This document shows, in pieces, positions 28,368-39,673 of a DNA stretch of 64,000 nt. Where the stretch lies: assembly GCA_963580285.1 (NCBI GenBank), contig CAUZLF010000754.1:62001-126000 (forward strand). The letters run 5' to 3'. Within the stretch, counting starts at the first letter, position 1; the number at the start of each line of letters is the position of its first letter. A program made the position numbers and the translations under genes. The DNA comes from Lucinisca nassula. Taxonomy: Eukaryota; Mollusca; Bivalvia; Lucinida; Lucinidae. Under the pieces are notes generated by a model, which searched no databases, was not told where the DNA came from, and saw nothing but the letters and a program-made list of their open reading frames with translations.

Positions 28368-29556
28368 ATTATCCCCACGCTTTTCGAAGAAAAAGTGGGG
28401 ATATTGTAATTGTCTTCGTCGTCCGTACGTCCGTCCGTCCGTCTTACCGGACAACTCCTCCCACACTGTTACAGCTAGAAACTTAAAACTTTGGGAACTG
28501 ATAGGTCTTTGGTCTGAGGAGTGCATGACACTTTTGGAATTTTGATCCTACCCCTAGGGGCCAGGCCAGGGGGTGGGGTGCCCCGGGGGTAAATAATCAA
28601 AGTTTTCAGAACCTGGACGTGTGACATATCAAATCAGACGGCATAATGAGTAGAATACATAACAATCAAAATTTGACCCCTAGGGTCAGGTTTGAGGTCA
28701 CCAGAGGTCAAAAACTTGGATTTTCACCCCCATAACCCCCTTTTTAACGATTACCGGATAACTCCTCCTACGCCTTTTCAGATAGAAACATGAAACTTTG
28801 GGAACTGATAGGTCTTTGGTCTGAGGAGTGCATGACACTTTCGGAATTTTGATCCTACCCCTAGGGGCCAGGCAAGGGGGTGGGGTGCCCGGGGGTAAAA
28901 AATCAAAGTTTTCAGAACCTGGGCGTGTGACATATCAAATCGAACGGCATAATGAGTAGAACACATAACAATCAAAATTGACAGGTTTGAGGTCACCAGA
29001 GGTCAAAAACTTGGATTTTCACCCCCATAACCGCCTTTTTAAAGATTACCAGATAACTCCTCCCACACTGTTACAGCTAGAAACTTAAAACTTTGGGAAC
29101 TGATAGGTCTTTGGTCTGAGGAGTGCATGACACTTTCGGAATTTTGATCCTACCCCTAGGGGCCAGGCCAGGGGGTGGGGTGCCCCAGGGGTAAAAAATC
29201 AAAGTTTTAGAACCTGGTCGTGTGACATATCAAATCAAACGGCATAATGAGTAGAATACATAACAATCAAAATTTGACGCCTAGGGTCAGGTTTGTGGTC
29301 ACCAGAGGTCAAAAACTTGGATTTTCACCCCCATAGCCCCCTTTTTAACGATTACCGGATAACTCCTCCTACGCCGTTTCAGATAGAAACATGAAACTTT
29401 GGGAACTGATAGGTCTTTGGTCTGAGGAGTGCATGACACTTTTGGAATTTTGATCTTTAGATTGGTTGGGAGTTGCAATTGAGAACTTAAATAGTGGCGT
29501 ATCTTTAAAAAGCGTGGGGATATGCGATGGCGTGCCATCGACTGCGCAATTCTAGT
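28368..29556 (-). mobile_element. R1 rolling-circle-like element
   Basis: Plus strand: terminal hairpin tatccccacgcttttcgaag/aaaaagtggggata, then cgtccgtacgtccgtccgtc, then about 3.5 units of about 300 bases starting accggataactcctcc at 28447, 28752, 29046 and 29352. The far end gcgtggggatatgcgatggc ... tgcgcaattctagt repeats the hairpin stem (gcgtgggg). Each unit includes aggtcaccagaggtca, a direct repeat of nuclear-receptor half-sites with four-base spacing; two copies are perfect here (28695, 28990). Confidence 0.8.
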
Positions 29557-29562
29557 ATTATT

Positions 29563-29750
29563 TTGTTTTGGATAGCCAATTGGCCATTTTATGGGAAAGC
29601 AACTGTCCTTTTGGCTTTCCGCTGTTGATGTTTCCATTAGGGTCTAGTTGTTTCATGTTTGTGTTTCTTTCCTTTGGTGTCTCTGATGGGAGCTGTGGCA
29701 TAACTGTATCCATTCCTGATCATTGCCTTCACTTCTGTTTTGAGTTAATG
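29563..29750 (+). repeat. dispersed repeat X, copy 2 (unoccupied site)
   Basis: ttttgttttggatagccaat, tgtccttttggctttccgct and gtctctgatgggagctgtgg match 3935-3952 plus 4302-4470. It lacks the TA-MITE found there. Confidence 0.65.
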
Positions 29751-29984
29751 GGAGTGAAATATACAAATAAGGTTCTACTTTTTCTGGATCTCTGATGATC
29801 TACCTCATATTTCACTTGTAATTAGTAGGTAGCAGTAATCTTGGTAAACTGTTTTATCGGGTTCTGACTTTTGATGGTGAGTGATTTCTGGCATCTTGGC
29901 ATATACCTCCAGCCTTTGATCATAATTTAAGTGGAGGTAAAAATTGGTAAATCATGGACTGTTTTGAAGTCAGTCCATTACTTC

Positions 29985-30080
29985 TACCTTTGTCCTGCTG
30001 AATAAATTTAATTTTTGCACATCAATTGCTGACTCTCAGCTGCTGAAATCAGATGACATCATTTTCTGATCGCATGCAGA
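29985..30080 (-). repeat. T1 fragment, strongly diverged
   Basis: ctttgtcctgctgaataaat, tgcacatcaattgctgactc and gaaatcagatgacatcattt are traces of the right half of a T1 in minus orientation. Confidence 0.4.
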
Positions 30081-30120
30081 AAAATGGTAGTGATATTTAC
30101 TTGTACACAATGGATTTTTC

Positions 30121-30420
30121 GGGCCCCCACCCAATGAGGCTTGAAGAAAAAGATGGGCTGCTTGATGCTTCCACGCAGAGCTGAAACCGACTGCACATGA
30201 GTACTGGTAAACCAATTAGAGGATTAAGCCTGCCCAGGCAAAGCGGTACGAGTCGGACCGTCCATGCTTATAAACCCTATTGGTTTCATTGGAGGACAGG
30301 GGCTGAGAAGTCATTTTATATCAATGTCGGGTAAAAGTCCCACAAAATTGGAAGCAATGTCTCCAGAATGACCTTTACAGTGTTGGCGGGGACGTTAAAC
30401 CTCAAACAAACAAACAAATA
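30121..30420 (+). mobile_element. SB1 SINE, full length
   Basis: gggcccccacccaatgaggc, gggctgcttgatgcttccac, taagcctgcccaggcaaagc, ggaccgtccatgcttataaa, atatcaatgtcgggtaaaag and ggcggggacgttaaacctca, then a caaa tail. Confidence 0.8.
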
Positions 30421-30535
30421 ACATATTGTCAACATCATGACATTCGTCTTGGGCACGTACCATTGTAATGTTCACCAACGATCATTCATTTTTACATTGC
30501 AAGAACATACTCTTGTGTAATAAGGCTTTCTTCCA

Positions 30536-31376
30536 TTTTTATGCCCCCGCCATTCGAAGAATGGTGGAAAGGGCATATAGCGTTGCCCCTGTCCGTCCAT
30601 CCGTCCGTTCGTCTGTGCGTCCGTCCGTCCGTGCGTCCGAAACTTAAACGCAGTCATAACTTCCTTATTTCTTGATGGATTTTAAAATTACTCGGCAGAA
30701 ATGTTAACCATCATGAGACGACATGTCACATGCAAAACCCAGGTCCGTACCACCAAGGTCAAGGTCATACTTAGAGGTCAAAGGTCAAAAAAAGGGTCCG
30801 AAACTTAAACGCAGTCAATAACTTTCTTATTTCTGGATGGATTTTGAAATTATTTTGGAGAAATGTTAACCATCATGAGTCGATGTGTCACCTGCAAAAC
30901 CCAGGTCCGTACCTCCAAGGTCAAGGTCATACTTGGAGGTCAAAGGTCAAAAAAAGGGTCCAAAACTTAAACGCAGTCAATAACTTTCTTATTTCTGGAT
31001 GGATTTTGAAATTACTTTGTAGAAATGTTAACCATCATCAGTCGATGTGTCACATGCAAAATCCAGGTCCGTACCTCCAAGGTCAAGGTCATACTTGGAG
31101 GTCAAAGGTAAAAAAATGGGTCCGAAACTTAAACGCAGCCAATAACTTACTTATTTTTGGATGGATTTTGAAATAATTTTGAAGAAATGTTAACCATCAT
31201 GAGACAATGTGTCACGTGCAAACCCAGATCCGTACCTCCAAGGTCATACTTGGAGGTCAAATGGCATAAAAAGGGTCCAAAACTTAAACACTGTCAATAA
31301 CTTTCTATGGATGAATACGAACATAGACATATTTTCGGGCGGGGGCATCCGTGTCCTATGGACGCATTTCTAGTTT
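30536..31376 (-). mobile_element. R2 rolling-circle-like element
   Basis: Hairpin atgcccccgccattcgaaga/atggtggaaagggcat, microsatellite gtccgtccatccgtccgttc, then five units of about 161 bases starting gtccgaaacttaaacgcagt (30637, 30798, 30959, 31120, 31275; the last two diverged). The far end is cgggcgggggcatccgtgtc ... gacgcatttctagttt, which repeats the stem as gggggcat. Units carry aggtcaaggtca and aggtcaaaggtca (30775, 30937). Confidence 0.8.
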
Positions 31377-31390
31377 ATTTGAAAGTTAGT

Positions 31391-31677
31391 TTTGTTTCTT
31401 TGTTTGATTTGTTGTTTAACGTCCCTGCCAACACTGTATAGGTCATTTTGGAAACGTTACTTCCAATTTTGTAGGACTCTTAACTGACACTGAGATGAAA
31501 TGACATCTCAAGCCCTGTCACCCAGTGAAACCAATAGGGTTTATAAGCAAGGACGGTCCAACTCGCACCACTTTGCCTGGGCAGATACTCTTGTGCGGTC
31601 AGTTTCAGCTAGTAGAGTTCTGCGTGGAAGCATCGTGCAACCCATCTATTTCTTTTAGCCCTGACGGGTGGGGGCTG
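31391..31677 (-). mobile_element. SB1 SINE, minus, with target duplication
   Basis: ttttgtttctttgtttgatt tail side, gtttaacgtccctgccaaca, gaaatgacatctcaagccct and ctgcgtggaagcatcgtgca. ttgaaagttagt (31379-31390) and ttgaaaagttagt (31677-31689) flank it. Confidence 0.8.
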
Positions 31678-31808
31678 ATTGAAAAGTTAGTACAATTCTT
31701 TTTATTTCTGTTGGAAACATGAAGTTAGACCTTCTAGCAGTATGCACACTCTATGTTTTGAGTATAAAATAAGGAAATAGTGTATATATACCCATGCAAA
31801 TCACACCT

Positions 31809-32093
31809 TTAACCCTCATCTTGCTGTTCACGACAACCCCTATCTTTGCAAACAGTGTAGATCCAGATCAGATGGCTTCTGAAGAAGCCTTATCCTGCTG
31901 TTCACGACAACCCCTATCTTTGCAAACAATGTAGATCCAGATCAGATGGCTTCTGAAGAAGCCATCTGATCAGGATTTACACTGTTTGGCATTCAGTTTA
32001 TGAATTTGTAGCAATAAATTACATCAAGATTTGATTGGTTGATAGACAGAAATGGGTGTGGCTTAAATGAATATTCAGCAAGATAAGGGTTAA
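31809..32093 (+). mobile_element. T1 MITE with two tandem left arms
   Basis: TTAAccctcatcttgctgttc starts arm one. A second arm (cttatcctgctgttcacgac) starts at about 31889 directly after gaagaagc. A single right half ends cagcaagataagggTTAA. Same junction type as 26972-27468. Confidence 0.9.
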
Positions 32094-32177
32094 AGGAGGT
32101 TTACAAGGGTCTAGTTAAGTGATGATATAATGATGTAGGATAAAGTTAAATTTGAAAACAACAGCGAGTCAGGTTGT

Positions 32178-32345
32178 CCCCTAAACCCTTACGGTTCCTT
32201 TAGGCAGTAGGGCTTGAGATGTTATTTCATCTCAGTGTCGGGTAAAAGTCCTTCAAAATCAGAAGCTGCGGGTCTCCAAAATAGCCTAAAGAGTATTGAC
32301 GGGGAGATAAAACTTTAACACAAATAAACAAAAACAAACAAACAT
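32178..32345 (+). mobile_element. SB1 SINE, 5'-truncated
   Basis: gcagtagggcttgagatgtt, tttcatctcagtgtcgggta and tgacggggagataaaacttt, followed by an aaacaaac tail. Confidence 0.65.
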
Positions 32346-32770
32346 ACAAACAAACAGAAGGCATGTAAAATTAAAATGCTTCCACACCTTGATGGTAACT
32401 GAGGTAGGTCAGGTGAGAGGTGTAACCACAACCGAAATCCCTCCTTAAATTTTGATGGGAACATCTGGATTCTGTGGTTTGTGGTTTACCTCACCTGCTA
32501 AACTTGTCTATAAATATGCATTAAGTTGTTATATTAATATCTGAAGTTCTGTTAATGAAATTTTTATGCAACATTATATCACTGCACCATGAAGAAAAAT
32601 GTTGTTTGTGGTTAAAGATTTTCCTTATATTGGCCATTTTTGAGCCCCAGAGCTTAGTTATTTGAACTTCCGTGGCGTCTGACCTTGGTCTAAGCTGTTG
32701 GCCAATGTCATGCCAGCATATGCACCAAGTCCAGGCTTTATAATACACTTTCTCTGACGACATCAATGAT
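32346..32770. other. no recognisable feature
   Basis: A short inverted pair (gtaactgaggtaggtcaggt ... gtggtttacctcacctgc) is at 32395-32500. Otherwise featureless. Confidence 0.4.
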
Positions 32771-32771
32771 A

Positions 32772-32963
32772 CACCACCTCATAATAACATGGTTCATTAC
32801 AATGCAGTTTGGATATAACACACATTCAATATGGATCCAAAAATAGTGGCTTGTCATTTTTGTATATAATCTGCACATTTTTGTTTGGATATAACACGGT
32901 TGTATAAGTAACGCGGTTTCCCCTTTGGACCCCATTAATAGTGTTATAAAGAGGTTGTGGTTC
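32772..32963. mobile_element. TA-flanked MITE (CACCAC ends), copy 2
   Basis: caccacctcataataacatg ... gttataaagaggttgtggtt, with TA on the left. The internal tttggatataacacggttgt matches copy 1 at 17506. Confidence 0.65.
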
Positions 32964-33652
32964 ATGTGAATAACCGTTACCTGGATTTCCTACAAATCAG
33001 AGATAGCCACTGTCACGTGACGTTAGCTCCGAACTGTGTTTAGGAAATGGGTCGACTGACAAAAAGTGATCCAAAAACAAAGTGGAGCCAATCAGACAAA
33101 CTGTGTTAAAGGAAGAAAAACCTTCTCCACTGCTCCTCTAAGCCCAAACAATTCTGTTGCATTCAACACTTGCTGCTAGCTAGTTCAGATGCTCAAATGC
33201 ACCACTTGGTAACAGGACTGAAGTCGGGCAATTCTGTTTGTAGTGAATAATATGATGTTTTAAGTATGCCCATCTCCTTTCAAGTGTGTGGTCACTGTGA
33301 GAGTCTGTCTAACTGCAGGATTGGACAGGCTGCAGAGAATTTTAAGCAGGCTCAACAATCAGAAGCACTGTTCCTATCCGAGTATGTCCATTTAGTTTAT
33401 TTGTCTATGTCCACACCATTCATAGATTGAGTCTGTTTGGCAACAACTTTCAGAACGTAGTAAGCTAGAACAAGTCTGGTTTGAAGTGGGTGTTAAGTAC
33501 ATTTTGTATCACTGTAAAGAATAGTATAATCTCAACCCTCTGAATTTGGGCACATCCATTCTTGACAAAATTATTTATAAAATGGCAGTGATGCATAGCT
33601 CATGATGAGCCATCTCTACTGGATCTTCACTGTTTGCATTGGTATCAGGGCT
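32964..33652. other. no clear feature
   Basis: Unique-looking. Near 33590-33645 a decayed T-type half (catgatgagccatctctact, ggatcttcactgtttgca) is visible. Confidence 0.4.
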
Positions 33653-34290
33653 TTGAACTCACATTAAAACTCTTTCTGAAGCCAGAAGGCCGGCATTTTA
33701 TATATGGCCTGAATGTCATCTAGTGGACCTCTGTCAAGATTGTACAACTTATAGCCCTGCCCTGGGGCTCACTTTTTTTTTTGCACAGACTTACTGTATA
33801 TCTGGACTACCTTAAAAACTTCTGTCCTAAAGCCAGAAGTCCCTGGCCTTTCATATTAGGCTCATAGTTGCCTCATTGGACCTCTACCAAAAATAATATA
33901 AATCAGGGGTAAAAAAATTTATGCAAAGTCTTAAGGCAATCTAACTTGTGAAACTTCAATATTAAGTATGTTAATCTCTTAGCTCAGGTGAGCGATATAG
34001 AACAATCATGGTCTTCTTGTTATTCAAACTCCATAGGAATGTTGCCTTGGTAACCCTCTGCGAAAATAGCTTGAACGGTTTTGAGGCTGAACTCTGATGA
34101 GCAAGATGGCCACCAGAGCTAAAAATAGAGAAACATCAACAACAAAAAAATTGCTTTAATCCTTGGACCAATTTTGATTCAAACTTCACATGAATGTTGC
34201 CTATTTAAAATTGGTTTGCTCTGATGAACAAGATGGCTGCCAACATTTCAGAGTTCTCTAAAACCAATGGTCCTGTATTAACTGAAGTCA
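33653..34290 (-). repeat. decayed R6-type tandem element
   Basis: ctgaatgtcatctagtggac and ctctgtcaagattgtacaac match the R6 units. agctcaggtgagcgatatag ... ggtcttcttgtt is an R6 far end at about 33980-34022. From there tandem phrases gatgagcaagatggccacca and gatgaacaagatggctgcca follow, another tandem family. Confidence 0.55.
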
Positions 34291-34357
34291 AATTTTGTAT
34301 GTTACCACTATGGAAACAGTTTGTTGCTTTCCTCTACCCATCATAGCTCATGCAAAC

Positions 34358-34771
34358 TTAAGCCATAAAATGCCAATCACGACTATTGTAGAAGCCTCAG
34401 TGGTGCAGTGGTTACGCTACTCGCCTTGTAAACCAGGGGTCGCAGGATCGATCCCGGGCTTCTCCAGACTTTCGGATGAGTCTTTAAACCGAGGTACCGT
34501 CTCCATATGACCTCATCTGTTGGTCGGATGTAAAACCCAAACACTCACTCACTCACGACTATTGTCATCTGCTTTGCCCTCTGTCGGTTACCTTAAAAGT
34601 AATTTTTTTGCAAAGAGTGTGGACCCAGATCAGACTGCTCCTGTAGGAGCCATCTGATCTGGGCCCACACTGTTTGCCTGTATGCAAAAATATTTTTAAA
34701 AAGTTTGCACAAAAAAAAAAAATCAGCAGACGACATAAGCAGACAACATTTTCAGGCATGTTAAGGGTTAA
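34358..34771 (-). mobile_element. T4 MITE, minus, split by a SINE
   Basis: TTAAgccataaaatgccaatc on the left; core gtgtggacccagatcagact / ccatctgatctgggcccaca; right part gcagacgacataagcagaca, cattttcaggcatgTTAAgggTTAA. The SINE at 34390-34552 interrupts the left part. Confidence 0.8.
34390..34552 (+). mobile_element. SB3 tRNA-derived SINE with 13-base duplication
   Basis: Head gaagcctcagtggtgcagtg (A box) and gtcgcaggatcgatcccggg (B box). Body ccagactttcggatgagtct. Tail ggatgtaaaacccaaacact then (cact)n. tcacgactattgt is duplicated exactly at 34377-34389 and 34553-34565. Insertion is into a T4 element. Confidence 0.9.
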
Positions 34772-35097
34772 CAACCCCAGCAGTTGAGTAAAGCATTGCA
34801 CCTCATAGGCCTAAGGTCTTGAAAAAACACTGGGCTTCTGAAAATGGAAGTAATGTTTTGCAATCTTTGAATAATTGCAGCATTACATCATTATTTACCT
34901 TTCTGAACCAGAGGCATATTATAAGAAGAAACAGATCCATCACCTCTGACATCCTTGCCAGATACAGACAATTTCTTGCTAAAATAAGACTGCTTTATAA
35001 CAGTTCTCAATGGAAATTTTATGAGTGTCTAGATTACAGAGGAATAGCATGTTTAGATAATAGATGCATGTTTTAGTAAATGCATTATGGCAAGTCT

Positions 35098-35330
35098 ACT
35101 ATGAGCACTATTTTCTTTGGCTATGGACAGGCCATGTTACCAGGATGCCTGAGGAAAGTTTGCCAAAGAAAATTCTTTATGGAGAACTAGAAATGGGCAG
35201 ACGCTTCCAAGGCAGTCAGAAGAAGCGCTACAAGGACACCCTCAAGGCCTTCCTCAGGGACTTCAACATTCCAGCAGTCAGAACAAATTGCACAGGACAG
35301 AGCAAAGCGAGGTCTCATCCCTTGCGAAAT
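35098..35330 (+). pseudogene. non-LTR retrotransposon C-terminal fragment
   Basis: Translation gives WTGHVTRMPEESLPKKILYG, then ELEMGRRFQGSQKKRYKDTL and KAFLRDFNI. This is the region after reverse transcriptase in many animal LINEs (GHV.RM...LPKK..YGEL..G.R..G.QKKRYKD). It breaks off after about 70 residues. No RT or endonuclease core is left. Confidence 0.8.
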
Positions 35331-35337
35331 TTTTAAG

Positions 35338-35850
35338 AATAATTCACAAAAAGTTCTTTCACAGTTCAAGAACTGGACATGAATTGCTCTTAAAGTGTTC
35401 AAGAACAGTTCAAGAATATTTTAAGAAATGTTAAATTGGACAATTTTTAAGAACAAGAAATGAAATTTTTTTTGAACAGTTCAAGAATGAAGTTCTCATA
35501 CAGTTCGAGAGCAGTTCTTTAACTCATTAAAGAACTTTTGTTCTTGAACTAGAAGAACTTTACAAGAACTTTAAGAACTGTTCAAGAATACAATGTTCTT
35601 AAAAATTCAAGAGCACATGTTCTTAAAATTGTCCAATTTAAAATGTTCTTGGACTGTTCTTAAACCCTTCAAGTGCAGCTCACGTACATTTCTTGATTAG
35701 TTCAAGAGAAACATTAGTTCTTCAACTGATCAAGAGCTGTTCCAGAACTTTATAGTTCTTGCATACTTCAAGAACATGTTTCGATCACTTTGAGAACAGG
35801 TGTTCTTGAACTGTTCTTCACATTTTGAACTGCTCAAGAACTGCTCTTAA
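35338..35850. promoter_or_regulatory. second array of TTCnnGAA palindromes
   Basis: Nine exact TTCnnGAA sites (ttcaagaa, ttcttgaa, ttccagaa) and many half-sites (gttctt, aagaac) lie in about 500 bases. There is no clean repeat unit. It begins immediately after the LINE fragment. Same motif type as 23700-24080 but mostly AA/TT rather than TA spacers. Confidence 0.5.
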
Positions 35851-35884
35851 TCAATATATGCCATAGGTCTAAACAGTAGACACC

Positions 35885-36480
35885 AAAGTTTGGCAAGGGC
35901 AGATAACTCATCAATTAAGCAAGGTAGAGTTGCCATTCTTTTGTAACCGGCCCCGATAGCTCAGTTGGTAGAGTGTCCGCTCCGGGGAACGGGAGGTCAC
36001 GGGTTCGATCCCGGGCTGCGACATACCAAAGTCGTTAAAAATGGTACTAGCTGCTCCTCGCTTGGCACTCTGATCTACGAGGTAGAGCTAGGACTGGTCG
36101 ACCCAGTGTCAGGATAATGTGACTGGGTGTGGTGTCATGTAATGTGTCTGGGACATGATACTTCAGTGAGGCAGCACTATAAAAGTGAGCATTGAGCTCC
36201 CTGACGCAACCAGAAACCATCGTGAAATGACTGAAAAATTGTTGAAAGCGACTTTAAACCCAAATTCACACACACACATTCTTGTGTAACCCATGGTGTA
36301 AATCCACCTGTGAAGTTCAAGATCATAAATCAAATCAGTCAAATGTACAAAGAGTTTCAACCCGGACACAAAATTTTGTCAAGGGCAGGTAACTCATAAA
36401 TGCAGCAAGGTAGAGTTGTCATTCTTTTGCATGAGATATTGTCCAATCCTGTTGAATCCATCTGTGGAGTTGGACAGATT
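35885..36480 (-). repeat. two-unit tandem repeat carrying a SINE
   Basis: caaagtttggcaagggcaga ... aaggtagagttgccattctt is repeated at about 36375-36435 (tttgtcaagggcaggtaact). The SINE at 35949-36277 interrupts unit one. Confidence 0.65.
35949..36277 (+). mobile_element. tRNA-derived SINE, full length
   Basis: Head ggccccgatagctcagttgg, tagagtgtccgctccgggga, tcacgggttcgatcccgggc: good A and B boxes of a tRNA-like promoter. Body tgactgggtgtggtgtcatg, gcattgagctccctgacgca. Tail gcgactttaaacccaaattc then (ca)n. attcttttgtaacc / attcttgtgtaacc (35935-35948, 36278-36291) is the duplication. It is 329 bases, so not a tRNA gene. Confidence 0.9.
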
Positions 36481-36595
36481 TCACTTTATACTACCAGACA
36501 TTATATTTTATGGGCTTAACAAATGTGACAAAACTGACAAAAATGGCATGTGTCGTCCAGCCCAGACTCAACTGTCTACATGAAGAAAATAAGAC

Positions 36596-38650
36596 CCTTT
36601 TTATGTACCCGGTAGCGATAGCGGGGACATATTGTTTTTGCCCTGTCTGTTTGTTTGTTGGTTTGTATGTGGACAACTTTAACGTTGGCCATAACTTTTG
36701 AACCGTTTGAGATAGAGCTTTCATATTTGGCCTGAAGGTTCCTTATGACAAGACCTTCACATTCATGCCAAAAAATTTGACCTGTGACCTTGACCATGAC
36801 CTTTGACCTCCTTAAAAGAAAAAAAATAACATTGGTCATAACTTTTGAACCACTTGAGATACAGCCTTCATATTTAGCATGTATGTTCCATCCTTGTGAC
36901 AAGACCTTCACATTCATGCAAAAAAATTTGACCTGTGACCTTGACCATGACCTTTGACCTACTTAAAAGAAAAAAATAACATTGGTCATAACTTTTGAAC
37001 CACTTGCGATACAGCCTTCATATTTAGCATGTATGTTCCTTGTGACAAAAGCTTTACATTCATGCAAATCATTTTGACCTGTGACCTTGACCTTTGACCT
37101 ACTTAAAATAAAAAAATAACATTTTGGTCATCACTTTTGAACGGTTTGAGATAGAGCCTTCATATTGTGCATGTAGGTTCCTTGTGACAAGAGCTTTACA
37201 TTCACACAAAAAATTTTGACCTGTGACCTTGACCTTTGACCTACATAAAAGAAAAAGTTAACATTGGTCATAACTTTTGAACCGTTTGAGATACAGCCTT
37301 CAAATTTAGCATGTAGGTTCCTTGTGACAAACGCTTTCCTCTAGCCTTTGTTGCTCTATTCGCAACAGACAGTTTTCAGAGCTAGAATCGGTCTCATCAG
37401 CCATCTTAGAGCACACAAAAATAGTAACATTTTTATGTCCCTGATAGCGATAGCGGGGACATATTGTTTTTGCCCTGTCTGTTTGTTGGTTTGTTTGTTG
37501 GTTTGTTCGTGGACAACTTTAACATTGGCCATAACTTTTGAAGGGTTGGAGATAGAGTATTCATATGTGGCATGAAGGTTTCTTGTAACAAGAGCTTCAC
37601 ATTCACGCAAAAACATTTGACCTGTGACCTTGACCTTTGACCTGCTTTAAAGAAAAAAATAACATATTTTGCCTGAAGGTTCCTTATGACAAGACCTTCA
37701 CATTCATGCAAAAAAATTTGACCTGTGACCTTGACCATGACCTTTGACCTCCTTAAAAGAAAAAAATAACATTGGTCATAACTTTTGAACCGCTTGAGAT
37801 ACAGCCTTCATATTTGGCATGTATGTTCCTTGTGACAAAAGCTTTACATTCATGCAAATCATTTTGACCTGTGACCTTGACCTTTGACCTACTTGAAATA
37901 AAAAATAACATTTTGGTCATAACTTTTGAATCATTTGAGATACAGCCTTCATACTTTGCATGTAGGTTCCTTGTGACAAGAGCTTTACATTCACACAAAA
38001 ATTTTATCCTTTTTCCTTGATCTTTGACCTACATAAAAGAAAAAGTTAAAAATGGTCATAACTTTTGAACCGTTTGACAGACTTCATATTAGGCATGTAG
38101 GTTCCTTGTCACAAGAGCTTTAAATTCATGCAAAAAATTTTGCATGAATGTCCTTGACCTTTGACCTACTTAAAAGAAAAAATAACATTTCGGTCATAAC
38201 TTTCAAACTGTTTGGTATAGGGTCTTCATATTTGACATGTAGGTTCCTTATGATAAGAGATTTACATTCATGCAATTTTTTTTTACCATGACGTTGACCT
38301 TTGACCTACTAAAAAATGAGAAAATAAAATTGTTCATATTTTTTGAATCGTTTAAGATAGAGCCTTCATATTTGGCATGTAGGTTCCTTGTGACAAGAGC
38401 TGCAATTTTTTGACCTGTGACCTTGACCTATGACCTACTTTAAAGAAAAAAATATTATTGTTCATAACTTTTGAACCGTTTAAGATAGAGCCTTCATATT
38501 TGGCATGTAAGCTTCCTTGTCCTTGTGCCAAGGGCTTCCCACTCAAACCAACAATCTTGACCTGTGACCATGACTTTGAACTGTGTCCAACTTTGAAAAA
38601 AAAAATGACCATGCCCAGGGACATATTCAGGTTTCAGAAACACATCTTGT
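36596..38650 (-). mobile_element. R3 rolling-circle-like elements, two heads
   Basis: Head tatgtacccggtagcgatag/cggggacata at 36600 and another (tatgtccctgatagcgatag/cggggacata) at 37433. Each is followed by tgtctgtttgtttgttggtt and units of about 110-150 bases: ggtcataacttttgaaccgt, ttgagatagagccttcatat, gcatgtaggttccttgtgac, cattcatgcaaaaaa, gacctgtgaccttgacc. The far end cccagggacatattcaggtt ... aacacatcttgttc is at 38612-38650. Units contain tgacctttgacct, a perfect DR1 direct repeat, at nine or so places. Confidence 0.8.
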
Positions 38651-38780
38651 TCAAATATGATTAAGATTGGTCATTGTCAGTAATGACAGACGAACTATAA
38701 CTACGAGCAACATGAAAATCCTGATGCAGTGCTACTGTGCGTGTTAAACAGTGACCAAACATAGCAATCAGGCCCAGTAT

Positions 38781-39020
38781 TTAACATGCTGAGAAAAACT
38801 GCATCTGAAAATGTTGTCTGTTTATGTCGTCTGCTGTAGCTTATTGTAAACGTTTTGAAAATACTTTTGCACACAGGCAAACAGTATGGACCCAGATCAG
38901 ACTGCTGCCAGAGGAGCAGTCAGATCTGGGTCCACACTGTTTGGAACAATGACTAATTTAAAGTAACTGGCAGATGACCAAGCAGATGACAATTGTCGTG
39001 ATTGGCATTTTATGGGTTGA
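38781..39020 (+). mobile_element. T4 MITE, near complete
   Basis: TTAAcatgctgagaaaaactg, ttgtctgtttatgtcgtctg, core gtatggacccagatcagact / cagtcagatctgggtccaca and right end gattggcattttatgggttga. Confidence 0.8.
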
Positions 39021-39087
39021 AACTGTTTGACCATTTACTATGGTAAATGTGATAAATATTCTTCACTGAAAAAATAAAAGAATATTT

Positions 39088-39296
39088 GTAACCCATTGTA
39101 TGCGGGAAACCCCTGAAGGGGTACCTTGGCAAACAGTGCAGACCGCGGCGTCTGATCATGGCCTGCACTATTTGCTGACAGAATTTTCTGTCAAAAACAG
39201 AATAAAAAAGAAAAAAAAGCCTGACACCCCTTATATGACAAATGGACATGTCCAGCATATAGCAATGGAAGAGTCCATTAGTATACAATGGGTTAA
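39088..39296 (+). mobile_element. T3 MITE
   Basis: gtaacccattgtatgcggga, cccctgaaggggtaccttgg, core shortened (agtgcagaccgcggcgtctg atcatggcctgcact), then cagaattttctgtcaaaaac and gtccattagtatacaatggg TTAA. Confidence 0.85.
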
Positions 39297-39366
39297 TAAG
39301 CTTTGGAACAACTGGGCTGGATCATTAAACTTATTGAGCTAGTTAATGGTCCAGGACCCACTTGTT

Positions 39367-39639
39367 TTGTTTGTTTGATTTGAGGTTTAACGTCCCCGTC
39401 AACACTCTATAGGTCATTTCCGATTTTGTGGGACTTTTACCTGATATTGAGATGAAATGACTTCTCAAGCCCTGTCTCCAAATGAAACCAAAAGGGTTTA
39501 TGCCAGCATGGACCGTCTGACTCGCACCGCTTAGATCCTCTTAGCGGTTTACCAGTACTCGTGTGGGGTTGGATTTCAGCTCTACATGGAAGCATCATAC
39601 AGCCTATCCATTTCTTCAAGTACCGATGGGCGGGGGTCG
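39367..39639 (-). mobile_element. SB1 SINE, minus, with target duplication
   Basis: ttgtttgtttgatttgaggt, ttaacgtccccgtcaacact, tgaaatgacttctcaagccc, ccagtactcgtgtggggttg and ctacatggaagcatcataca. caggacccacttgtt / caggatccacttgtt at 39352-39366 and 39640-39654. Confidence 0.85.
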
Positions 39640-39673
39640 CAGGATCCACTTGTTAAATGGAAGCATCTTCAGG

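Noticed and set aside
28426..28445. CCGT repeats as an independent microsatellite locus
   Set aside because: The same microsatellite sits at the same place in all R-type elements, so it is part of them.
34390..36025. tRNA genes (A and B boxes at 22465, 34390, 35949, 58414, 58795)
   Set aside because: None folds into a cloverleaf; all continue into SINE bodies and tails with target duplications.
36576..38624. Long minus-strand frames with repeated peptides such as KVMTNVIFF
   Set aside because: They are translations of the R3 tandem units, open because units lack stops in one frame.
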